A stretch of DNA of 64,000 bases from Salinibacterium xinjiangense (GTDB lineage: Bacteria; Actinomycetota; Actinomycetes; Actinomycetales; Microbacteriaceae), in contig NZ_BMLC01000001.1 in assembly GCF_014645015.1 (NCBI RefSeq), forward strand, positions 1,192,585 to 1,256,584. The letters run 5' to 3'. The notes below the pieces were generated by a model that saw nothing but the letters and a program-made list of their open reading frames with translations, was not told the DNA's origin and searched no databases. Both the position numbers and the translations under genes were made by a program. Shown piece after piece: positions 44,615 through 52,423 of this stretch; position 1 is the first letter of the stretch, and every line of letters starts with the position of its first letter.

Positions 44615-47569
44615 ATGACAATTTCTGATCACACTCGCGCCAGCTCGAGGCCTTGGTTGCGAAGGGCGGCCATGGCCGTCGCGGTTTCTCTGACGCTGTC
44701 GATTCCGCTGTCCGTGCAGGAGACGGCAGGTGCGGCTTACGCGACCACCACACCTTCTAATCCACCCCTCGGGTCGGACGCCAACCGATACAGGTATGGG
44801 TTGAACATCACCTGGACGTCAGGTGGCCCCGGATCTGCCAACGCCATCTCCAATAGCGATGGCACAACGACGATTGGCGCAAATCCGTTCGCTGCTTCCT
44901 TCGATGTCAACAAACTCGTGACCCAGATCGCCGCATTGGGATTTGACTACGTACAAATCACCGACTTCCACGGGGCCGGGACCGTTTTGCACCCTTCAGC
45001 GGTTCTGGACTCCTGGCGTGGTGCTGGATACGCCTCCACGGTGGACGTCATTGGGCAGCTCATTGACGGCCTCGCGGCGCGAGGGATCGCAACCTTTTTG
45101 TTCACCCATCCTTTGGACGGCCACGACTACTCCGATGCGCAACAAACACTTCTGGGCGTCAACGATCCAACCGGAGGCTATAAGAAGTGGAATGACTTCA
45201 TTAACGCCTTCTACGCAGAGTTGACAGATACCTATGGCGCAAGGATTGCCGGAATCGGTTTCGACAGCGAGCTGGGCCTCTCGGACAACCCCCTCTGGGC
45301 GGGGAAGCTTGACATGCCGAGACTTCGGAACACTATCCTCTCCCGCCAGCCCGACATGTGGCTGGGCGCGCTGGCGTATCCCGATTTGGGAAATGGTGCC
45401 GGGAAGAACCTCGTCGATTTCTCGCTGAAGGAGGGGTTTCGACCTAACTGGTTGGGAGGCGGTTTGTCGCCCACGAACTACGACATCAACCAATGGCCTA
45501 GCTTCCGCGCCGCTGCGAACATTGTCACGCAGAATCACTGGGCGACACTGGGCGACTACGCCGGTGCAGGGTTCGAAAGAGGTTCCGCTCTCAACAATTT
45601 CGACGCGACAAGCGGTGGATGGTCAGTCGAGAACTCCGAGCTTTCTGGAACATACGGCACGGCAGCTCTGACAATACCGAGTGGAACCCAGTCCGAGACG
45701 GGCTGGTCGGACACGTTCTCCGACGCCACCTACCAGTTCGACTTCCGAATTGCATCGGATTCTGGAAACTCCTCAAACTGGGCGGGACTAAATGTTCGAA
45801 AGAACCTCACCTCCGACGCCGCGACCTCGAGCGGATATCTGATTATTTTCAGAAATAACGGAGAGATTCAGGTTTCTAAGCCGGGCGCTGTACTTGCGAG
45901 TGTCTCAACGGGCTTGAGCTTTTCCGCCATGACTCATGTGGAGGTTCAGAACTCTGGCGGTCGACTTCTCGTTTACGTTGGCAGTGAGTCGACCCCGCGC
46001 ATCGATGTCTCCGACTCGACGTACTCCTCCGGTTTCACAGGTTTCGCAGCTAGTGGAACTCACTCTTACTTCGATACGTTCTTTGTGGAGCGGCGATGGT
46101 CTGACAATTTCAGCACCGCAAACGCGTGGCAAACGGACTCAGGGACGTGGGCGGCGAGTTCGGGCGAATTCTCTGGGGACGAAGGTCGGAGCACAGTCGC
46201 CGGCAAGACATGGAAGAACGTCAGCATTAACGTTGATCTTCGGATCACCAGCAACAAGGGAAATTCAAGCAACTGGGCCGGCGTGCAACTCAGGAAGACA
46301 TCACAAGCCGATCAATTCTTCACTAGCGGCTATCTCGTATACGCCCGCTCGAACGGCGAAGTGTGTATCCACAAGGCCACAGTCGGCAATCTCGCTTGTG
46401 CTCAGTCTGGATTGACATTTTCGAACAGCACTCACTTGAAGGTCGTCGCCGATGGCCCACAACTGCGTGTTTACGTTGGTGCGTCCGCGACTCCTTTGGT
46501 TGAAGCGGCAGACTCAACCTACGCAAGTGGCTACGCGGGACTATCTACCTCCGGCGCCACAGCAAGGTTCGACAATTTCGCAGTCAATGCCGCTCCCTTA
46601 AGCGCGAGCAGGCTTTCTAGCAGCCAAGTCTTCAGATACACGGTACTTCAAGCCGGAGCTGCCACCGAGGGCCCCGGAGTGGGTTGGTCCTACAGCCCCT
46701 TCAGCGACGGGCAATGGGAGGTTGGCGCGAAGGAAACTCTGATAGCGGTGAAAGCGTTGATGGATCCGGTCCGGTCTTCGATCATCGGCACCATGCCGAG
46801 TAATTCGTACCCGTTAGCCACTTCTCAACGAATCATGGATTTGCCCAACGGTATCGTCGCCACCCGGAAAGTCGATGACTCGAGAGAGTACATTCACGTT
46901 CTGAACCCGCCGACTGGAAACACGCTTCAGCTTCCGGCGCCAGCGGACGGGAAGACATTCAGCTCGGCGAGGCTCCTGGCAAATGGAGTTAGTGTCGCAC
47001 TCGCGCAGAACTCCAGTGGCGTCACACTGACGCTTCCAAGCGGCCAATCCTGGAGTTCAACAGACACGGTTATCGAGCTCGTGACCTCGAACATCGGATC
47101 GGGTCGATACGGTGGCACGAACTACATGTTGAAGAGCCTCCAAGACTCGTACCTCCTTCGCGGAACCGGAAATGTCTACACAGGTACCTCAACGACGTTC
47201 AACGTCGCTGGGGTGCCGCTCTCATGGGTAGGTGTCGAGGACAGGTGGACACTCGCATACCTCGGCGGCGACCGCTACAAGATCGTCAATGAGTTTCGGG
47301 ACAAGATGCTCCGGATGATGCAGGATGACTATTCTGGCAATGCTGATTTCAGCGCCGTCGCGATGGTGCCGAATGGAACGCCCTCAACCTCTGATCAATG
47401 GGTGATACAAGCCTACGTAACGGGCGGTCTCCGAATCGTGTCCGTCGGATTTGGAAGACCGCTTCACAGAACGGGAGATCCATACATGGGCAGCAGCACT
47501 GTCAAATCAATCATTGGCGTGCCGATGTTCTTCAACTCGAACGAAGACCTCTGGTCGCTCGAGCGCTAG
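44615..47569 (+). CDS. Secreted GH29-like glycosidase with two inserted jelly-roll domains
   Basis: 984 residues from ATG 44615, preceded by AGGAGGAG; an upstream ATG at 44552 lacks a site. Signal peptide 'WLRRAAMAVAVSLTLSIPLS' followed by 'GAAYA'. Residues about 50-320 are the first part of the GH29-like fold ('FDYVQITDFHGAGTVLHPSA', 'YGARIAGIGFDSELGLSDNP'). Two related LamG/DUF1080-like domains follow (about 325-500 and 505-660, each with 'GNSSNWAG'). Then 'EVGAKETLIAVKALMDPVRS' and 'EYIHVLNPPTGNTLQLPAPA' resume the C-terminal part of the GH29-like protein at 31.8 kb. A ricin-like tail ends the protein. Likely extracellular fucoside cleavage. Confidence 0.7.
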   Translation: MTISDHTRASSRPWLRRAAMAVAVSLTLSIPLSVQETAGAAYATTTPSNPPLGSDANRYRYGLNITWTSGGPGSANAISNSDGTTTIGANPFAASFDVNKLVTQIAALGFDYVQITDFHGAGTVLHPSAVLDSWRGAGYASTVDVIGQLIDGLAARGIATFLFTHPLDGHDYSDAQQTLLGVNDPTGGYKKWNDFINAFYAELTDTYGARIAGIGFDSELGLSDNPLWAGKLDMPRLRNTILSRQPDMWLGALAYPDLGNGAGKNLVDFSLKEGFRPNWLGGGLSPTNYDINQWPSFRAAANIVTQNHWATLGDYAGAGFERGSALNNFDATSGGWSVENSELSGTYGTAALTIPSGTQSETGWSDTFSDATYQFDFRIASDSGNSSNWAGLNVRKNLTSDAATSSGYLIIFRNNGEIQVSKPGAVLASVSTGLSFSAMTHVEVQNSGGRLLVYVGSESTPRIDVSDSTYSSGFTGFAASGTHSYFDTFFVERRWSDNFSTANAWQTDSGTWAASSGEFSGDEGRSTVAGKTWKNVSINVDLRITSNKGNSSNWAGVQLRKTSQADQFFTSGYLVYARSNGEVCIHKATVGNLACAQSGLTFSNSTHLKVVADGPQLRVYVGASATPLVEAADSTYASGYAGLSTSGATARFDNFAVNAAPLSASRLSSSQVFRYTVLQAGAATEGPGVGWSYSPFSDGQWEVGAKETLIAVKALMDPVRSSIIGTMPSNSYPLATSQRIMDLPNGIVATRKVDDSREYIHVLNPPTGNTLQLPAPADGKTFSSARLLANGVSVALAQNSSGVTLTLPSGQSWSSTDTVIELVTSNIGSGRYGGTNYMLKSLQDSYLLRGTGNVYTGTSTTFNVAGVPLSWVGVEDRWTLAYLGGDRYKIVNEFRDKMLRMMQDDYSGNADFSAVAMVPNGTPSTSDQWVIQAYVTGGLRIVSVGFGRPLHRTGDPYMGSSTVKSIIGVPMFFNSNEDLWSLER

Positions 47570-47575
47570 GTGGTT

Positions 47576-47605
47576 GGGCGCCCTCCTCATCCGGGACGGG
47601 CGCCC
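47576..47605. terminator. GC-rich hairpin after the secreted GH29-like gene
   Basis: GGGCGCCC at 47576-47583 and again at 47598-47605 can pair. There is no clear T-tract, so terminator function is uncertain. Confidence 0.3.
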
Positions 47606-48100
47606 GACCTTCTCAGAGTGTCGGTTCGAGGATCGTATCGGCTTTGTCCCACAATTCGGGCAAGACAGTGATGTGTGTTGCACCGGCGCGACCATGCTCC
47701 CGACAGCCTCGAAGAAACCATGTACCCCTGGCTCCCATCCATTGCCCGCGAAAGGGCCAGCGGCCAGAGCCAATCCACCACCGCTCAGATTGGCTGAGGT
47801 CTGAGCTACCAAGTGGCTAAAGAAGTCCCGGGCCTTGTAACTGATGCTCGATGAGGGATCTGGATTGCTCGCGCACCACAAATCTCCGACCACGGCTGAG
47901 ACGCTTCGTGCTCGATACGCCAGGCAACGGTCAGCATCGGCGAGCGTGAGCTCTCCCCAATGGCAGTACTCGTGATCGGCGAGGTCTGCCGTGTATAGGC
48001 TTCCGTCGTAACCCTGTTGGACCAGGGTATTCGGGGCGCCGGCACCAATGAGCACATTTTCGGTGGCGTCCAGCAGCCAGCACCCGTTCAGTGGCACAGC
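47600..48100 (-). pseudogene. Fragment of a GH29-like gene
   Basis: Minus-strand sequence 'NTLVQQGYDGSLYTADLADH', 'AYRARSVSAVVGDLWCASNP' and 'SANLSGGGLALAAGPFAGNG' aligns with residues about 215-330 of the GH29-like protein at 31812-33134 ('LVIQQNFYGNLYSADVADHE', 'AVNITGGGLAIAAGPLVGGG'). Both the N-terminal catalytic part and the C-terminal beta domain are missing. The surrounding open frame (47507-48373) has no start or other family sequence. Confidence 0.75.
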
Positions 48101-48229
48101 ATCCCGTTCACGCAACGTCATTGTCGTCACTCGCTGCGCATCGGCTGGCGACCTTAGGCTGCTGCGCCTGCGCAATGCCAGTGCAGATGCCGCCTCGGCC
48201 CGGCTGCCAGCGTCGGTTCCGGCAGATTG

Positions 48230-48680
48230 ACTGGAGGTCAGTAGGTCAACTTGGTCCGGTAGTCCAGATCCCATACAAACGCTGGGCTCAGGAGAGCCGG
48301 ACAGGCCGCATTCCGGCCTGAAATCGGTCCCAAATGTTTTCAAGTGTGGGCAAAATATGGGTAGAAACCACAACAGGCCCGACCGCCTTCCAGAGGAAGT
48401 GGAGTTCAGACCTGTTATTTATGGTGCATCCGGAGCGATGTGAAACCCCGGCCGATTGATCCGGAGTCGAAAGCCGGATGCCCGGAGTTATGCGGAAGTG
48501 ACTGAAAACCGGCCAAAACAGGGGTGACTGGGCACGACTCCGGTGACGCGAGTTGACCAGGATGCTGCCCAAGGGTGGGTGAAATGTGGGCACGGCTTTT
48601 CTGATCTTCGCGCCAAGACAATGACCAAACCGCGGGGCAGGGCAAAACGGTTACCGTACCCTGCGGCAGACCCTGTGGAA
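48230..48680. repeat. Repeat block R4 with degenerate tRNA-Arg 3' end
   Basis: Left arm with 'GGTCAGTAGGTCAACTTGG', 'TTTTCAAGTGTGGGCAAAAT' and 'GACCTGTTATTTATGGTGC'. Core at 48422-48468 ('TGGTGCATCCGGAGCGATGT' to 'GGAGTC'). The right arm has 'CCCGGAGTTATGCGGAAGTG', then 'GTGGGTGAAATGTGGGCACG' and 'GACAATGACCAAACCGCGGG', which also occurs at the end of R1. Confidence 0.75.
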
Positions 48681-48948
48681 GATGTACGGGTCAGCTGGAA
48701 TCATGCGATGAATATACGGACTGATGTCGACTTAGTGTGCTGACTATTGGTCCTATTGAGTGGACCAGCCTTGATCCTTAGCTAATTACCAAAGCGGTGA
48801 TTACACCGATCGTTCAGTGCCCCGTCCGACCTACGATTGCTCGCCCGGCCTGTCGCACCGCCGCGTCGGGTGAACGCCGTTCCCAGGACCGGAAACGAGA
48901 CGCGCGCTCTACACCTGGCCGCACAGTAGAGGGTTCGTCGCTTGGCCG
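48681..48948. other. Intergenic stretch, no gene recognised
   Basis: No family sequence on either strand. It lies downstream of the minus-strand kinase gene. Confidence 0.5.
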
Positions 48949-49389
48949 TCACAGGCCTCTGACATTCGAGGGAGGTGCAGGGCTGCGTTTCTTTGTAATA
49001 ATCCAGAGGTTTCGGTCGCCAATCCTTGTGTAGTGCAGGTCGTCGACGAGAGCCTGGATGAATGCGATGCCGCGGCCGGACTCCGCCAGGTCGTCCTCAG
49101 GAAGTCCGTGGGCGACCAGCTTGATGCCGCCGTCCTCCGCGCTGTCACTGAGCTGCGCCGTCATACTGTCCTCCTCGACGCGCACGGTGAGGGTGCAGGA
49201 CACGCCCAGGCCGGTATCGGCGTGCTGGATCACGTTGGAGGCCAGCTCGATGAGGGCGGTGGTGAAGGTCATCCGGTCCATGTCGTTCAGGTCGGGGTGC
49301 CGGTTGAGTTCGACCTCGACGAAGTCGTGCACGTCGTTCACGTCGGCCGGCGGGGCGATCAACCGCAGGATGCCGGCCGGTTTAGTCAT
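48949..49389 (-). CDS. RsbW/SpoIIAB-like anti-sigma factor kinase (HATPase), copy 1
   Basis: 146 residues of the GHKL/HATPase_c_2 type. N box 'FTTALIELASNVIQHADTGL', G box 'LAESGRGIAFIQALVDDLHY', end 'DRNLWIITKK'. Such proteins phosphorylate STAS antagonists and bind a sigma factor or another target. It overlaps the STAS gene upstream by 8 bases, so the pair is coupled. Its closest relative in the window is the protein at 52013. No sigma factor gene is nearby, so the target may be elsewhere or may not be a sigma factor. Confidence 0.88.
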   Translation of the reverse strand: MTKPAGILRLIAPPADVNDVHDFVEVELNRHPDLNDMDRMTFTTALIELASNVIQHADTGLGVSCTLTVRVEEDSMTAQLSDSAEDGGIKLVAHGLPEDDLAESGRGIAFIQALVDDLHYTRIGDRNLWIITKKRSPAPPSNVRGL

Positions 49390-49714
49390 TGTAGGCTGCC
49401 TCGGTCGACTCGTAGCTCTTGAGTACCCGGTCGAGGTTAGATAGCTGCAGCACCATGGTGACTTGAGCAGTCAGCTGGGCGATGCGTAGATCGCCGCCTG
49501 CTTGCCGGGCGCTCTTCAGGCAGCCGATCAGCGCGCCCAGGCCTGACGAGTCCACGAAGTCGATCCCGCTGAGGTCGACCACGATGCGCGTGCGACCAGT
49601 GCTGAGCGCCTCGCTCACGGTCTCGCGTAGCGCGGCCGCTGACACCATGTTCAGCCGGCCCACGCCACGGATGGCCGCTATCGTGTCGCCGATGGGTAGG
49701 GTCTCGAATTTCAT
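49382..49714 (-). CDS. STAS-domain anti-sigma factor antagonist
   Basis: 110 residues with the RsbV/SpoIIAA-type phosphorylation site region 'IDFVDSSGLGALIGCLKSAR', where the Ser-Ser precedes Gly-Leu-Gly. Expected to be phosphorylated by the coupled kinase and dephosphorylated by a PP2C phosphatase such as the one at 52420. The start overlaps the stop of the frame upstream by 4 bases, a glycosyltransferase tail, which shows that a larger operon once extended upstream. Confidence 0.9.
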   Translation of the reverse strand: MKFETLPIGDTIAAIRGVGRLNMVSAAALRETVSEALSTGRTRIVVDLSGIDFVDSSGLGALIGCLKSARQAGGDLRIAQLTAQVTMVLQLSNLDRVLKSYESTEAAYND

Positions 49715-49815
49715 GCGTTGCTATTCTCCTTGGGGTTGTGGCCGGTGTATCGGGCCGCGGTGACGAGAATGCCGAGCACGATGAGGTCGTACACGGCCCA
49801 AAAAATGTTCACGGC
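49711..49815 (-). pseudogene. Tail of a cellulose-synthase-like glycosyltransferase gene
   Basis: Reads 'VNIFWAVYDLIVLGILVTAA', then 'RYTGHNPKENSNA' and stop. This looks like the last membrane helix and tail of a BcsA/Alg8-like processive glycosyltransferase ('WA.YNL.ILG...A' is common there). Upstream it runs directly into a broken GH26 gene in another frame, so a deletion has fused the two. Family assignment rests on one helix and is an inference. Confidence 0.5.
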
Positions 49816-50404
49816 GCGTGCACGGCGTCGGCCACATTGGCGAAAGCCTGCCGGTACGCCGAGGGCTGTTGCCCCCACGACGTCCAGGAGCTGTTCATGT
49901 CGGGGGCGAAACGTAGGCAGGCAGGTCCCGTTCGCGCAGATCGTCAACCAACTCGTCGGCGACGCCCGCGTCCACATCCGACAGGTCCACCGTAGGCGTG
50001 AGGGTGATCACGGGCAATGCCCCCTGACTTTGCACCTGGTCCAGAAACTGGTCGAGGTAGAGCTTGCTCGATTCCGGTAAGGGCACGCCGGCGGCGTGTT
50101 CATACACCGCGCTTGGCGATGCCAGCCGGTCCGCCTGGTCCTCGACGCTATCGGCGGACCAGTCGAGGATGGAGCCGAAATACGCTCCGGAGTCCGGCGT
50201 CAGCAAGTCCGCGGCATCGCCGCCGCCATTCGTTTCGCCTTGAAGGGCAGCGGCCGGGAGTGCGGCAGGCCCCATCAGCAGCGCAAGAGCAAGGGTGGCC
50301 AGGACCAGGAGGACAGAACGGCGGGACACTCCTCGCACGTTGAGACCTTTCCGGGTCCCCCGCTGCACCTGCGTGAGATACCTGCATACCGTACTTTTTC
50401 TCAT
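49816..50404 (-). pseudogene. Broken secreted GH26-like gene
   Basis: Starts with a signal peptide ('RRSVLLVLATLALALLMGPA', then 'LPAAALQ') and GH26-type N-terminal sequence 'PDSGAYFGSILDWSADSVED' and 'GALPVITLTPTVDLSDVDAG'. The first frame stops after 'LPAYVSPPT'. In other frames 'FAPDMNSSW' and 'QQPSAYRQAFANVADAVHAP' continue the GH26 sequence, then it is cut. So there are frameshifts and a 3' deletion. The live GH26 gene starts about 130 bases away on the other strand. Confidence 0.7.
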
Positions 50405-50529
50405 ATTAGTGGACAGTGGACCCCGTGAATTCCGATGACCCCACGATGCCCTACTCTTACGACACAAGAGATTTTCACCGCAGCATCATGCCGTGGTACC
50501 CGAGTGAATCTCCCCCACCGGGGGCTTGC

Positions 50530-51819
50530 ATGCGCGCACACCGTCACAGCCGATCTGCGCTCGCGGGTTTGGTCGTGCTACTGACAATCCTGGCCGGATC
50601 CGCCAGCCTTACCGGCACGCCCAGCGCGGCGGCCGCGGCCAGTACGGCCACTGGTTCGTTGAGCCCGAACCTCGGCCCGATGGGTTCCACCTCAACCGTC
50701 AACGGACGCGGATTCCCAAAGAACACAGCGGGCACGGTAACCATAGGCAGTACCAGTCTTGCCATGAAGACCAGGGCCGACGGAAACTTCAGCACCGACC
50801 TCACGGTTCCCGACGCCACAACCAGACTCCTGCCGGTGACAGCAACGCTGGGCAAAGTGACGGCCAGCACATACTTCACCGTTACTTTCGCCGCCGTCTC
50901 CACCGCCGCGGACCCGTCCGACGCCACCCTCACCCAGCAGCCCTCTATGACGAGCGCCCCGATCAGCACGTCGAAGCTCCGCTTCGGGGTCGCCACCCCG
51001 GGTGGCGCCCTAGCGAACTCCGAACTCGACGCGGTCGCGGTTCTGGTGAACGAGAACCCCTCGATAGTGATGTCGTACAAGGACTTTAACCAGTCCGTTT
51101 CGATCGCCGAGCTCGACTCCGTTCGGGCGCGCGGCGCCACGAGCTTGATCACCTGGGAGCCCTGGGCCTGGGGCGGCGGAATCAACCAGCCGGCTTACTC
51201 CTCTGACAACATCACCGCCGGCGCCCACGACGCGTACCTAACCAAGTGGGGCCAGGCGCTGGCCACCTGGGGTAAGCCGGTGATGCTGCGCTATGGCCAC
51301 GAAATGAACGGCAACTGGTACCCCTGGTCGGACGGCGTGAACGGCAACACCACGGGCGACTACGCCGCGGCCTGGCGCCATGTGCACGATGTCGTCGTCG
51401 CCGCCGGTGCCACGAACGTATCTTGGGTGTGGAGCCCGAACATCCCGTACACCCGTTCCACACCGCTGACCGGCCTGTACCCGGGCGCCACCTACGTCGA
51501 CGTCGTCGCATTGGACGGATACAACTGGGGCACCTCGGCCGCCTGGAGCACCTGGCAGGCGCCGGCGACCCTCTTCGACGCCGGGCTCGCCCAGCTGCGG
51601 ACCCTCGCGCCCGGGAAGCAAATCATTATCGCCGAAACCGCCTCAGCCGAAGCCGGCGGATCAAAAGCCGAGTGGAACACCGCCCTAGTGGCCTACCTGG
51701 CGGAGCAAACCGACGTGACCGGCTTCGTCTGGTTCCACTTCCTCAAAGAAACCGACTGGCGCATCAACAGCTCAACGACATCCACGACCGCCCTCAACAA
51801 AGCGCTGGCTGCTCGTTAG
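50530..51819 (+). CDS. Secreted GH26 endo-beta-mannanase-like hydrolase with TIG domain
   Basis: About 429 residues from ATG 50530, where the signal peptide 'RSALAGLVVLLTILAGSASL' begins; upstream ATGs at 50416 and 50488 give no better signal. An IPT/TIG-like beta domain (about 45-145) precedes the GH26 barrel. Catalytic acid 'MLRYGHEMNGNWYPWSDGVN' and nucleophile 'KQIIIAETASAEAGGSK' are both present, with 'WVWSPNIP' and 'GFVWFHFLKETDWRIN'. Family substrates are beta-mannan or mixed-linkage glucans. In such gene contexts GH26 proteins often accompany exopolysaccharide synthases and may trim a self-made polymer. Confidence 0.87.
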   Translation: MRAHRHSRSALAGLVVLLTILAGSASLTGTPSAAAAASTATGSLSPNLGPMGSTSTVNGRGFPKNTAGTVTIGSTSLAMKTRADGNFSTDLTVPDATTRLLPVTATLGKVTASTYFTVTFAAVSTAADPSDATLTQQPSMTSAPISTSKLRFGVATPGGALANSELDAVAVLVNENPSIVMSYKDFNQSVSIAELDSVRARGATSLITWEPWAWGGGINQPAYSSDNITAGAHDAYLTKWGQALATWGKPVMLRYGHEMNGNWYPWSDGVNGNTTGDYAAAWRHVHDVVVAAGATNVSWVWSPNIPYTRSTPLTGLYPGATYVDVVALDGYNWGTSAAWSTWQAPATLFDAGLAQLRTLAPGKQIIIAETASAEAGGSKAEWNTALVAYLAEQTDVTGFVWFHFLKETDWRINSSTTSTTALNKALAAR

Positions 51820-51897
51820 TGCCATGCGACTGCAGTCACCCCGCGCCTCTTTGCCAACAGTGCCCTTGACAATAGCCCGTCCAAGAAAAAGGTAAGA

Positions 51898-52020
51898 ATG
51901 TTCGCGAACGAAATAGTCGGAATTGACAACGCGGTTATTCGAGGGATGAGCCAGCTAAACCGGGTATCAACGTCTCAGTTGGGCGACACCTTTATCGGAC
52001 TAATCGACGACAATGCCTGA
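51898..52020 (+). CDS. Small ORF (40 aa), possible tail of a lost STAS gene
   Basis: ATG 51898 after AAAAGGTAAG; the stop overlaps the kinase start by 8 bases, exactly the overlap that the STAS and kinase genes have at 49382-49389. The product contains 'VIRGMSQLNRVSTSQLGDTF' and is not recognisable by itself. By position it could be the 3' end of a STAS gene that was deleted, now translated as a leader peptide. Confidence 0.4.
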   Translation: MFANEIVGIDNAVIRGMSQLNRVSTSQLGDTFIGLIDDNA

Positions 52021-52423
52021 GTGCACGATCGCCTTCCGCACCCCTCCCGATGAAGTCGGCGTCGTGCATTCCGCTCTCGAGACGCTATGGGCGCGGGAAG
52101 GCGACGTTGACGAGATGGACCGGATGATGTTCGAGACAGCGATCGTTGAACTCGTTTCCAACGTCATCCAGCACGGCACGTCCGAAACCACGATCATTTG
52201 TAACCTCACACTTTCAGCGAATGAAGCCACGCTGAAGGCTGTTCTCGAAGATACTGCGTCTCCTGCACGAATTGACTTGAGTCCACGGGACATGCCGGAC
52301 GAGTTCGCGGAGACCGGCCGCGGTCTGGCGTTCATCCAGGCACTCGTCGATGACTTCGAGTACCACCGAATGCAAGATCGCAACATCTGGACTCTTACCA
52401 AGCTGCGCCACCGCAAACCATGA
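52013..52423 (+). CDS. RsbW/SpoIIAB-like anti-sigma factor kinase (HATPase), copy 2
   Basis: 136 residues. N box 'FETAIVELVSNVIQHGTSET', G box 'FAETGRGLAFIQALVDDFEY', end 'DRNIWTLTKL'. Clearly related to copy 1 (48949). ATGA overlap with the phosphatase gene downstream. Kinase and phosphatase acting on one STAS protein form a partner switch; here the STAS partner would have to be the copy at 49382 or another one elsewhere. Confidence 0.88.
   Translation: MPECTIAFRTPPDEVGVVHSALETLWAREGDVDEMDRMMFETAIVELVSNVIQHGTSETTIICNLTLSANEATLKAVLEDTASPARIDLSPRDMPDEFAETGRGLAFIQALVDDFEYHRMQDRNIWTLTKLRHRKP

Noticed and set aside
47507-48373. A 288-codon gene on the minus strand
   Set aside because: Only the middle matches the GH29-like family; both ends run into other genes or repeats, so it is a fragment.
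49711-49977. An 88-codon gene upstream of the STAS gene
   Set aside because: Its first half is an out-of-frame piece of a GH26 remnant and only the last helix looks like real protein; treated as a gene fusion remnant.
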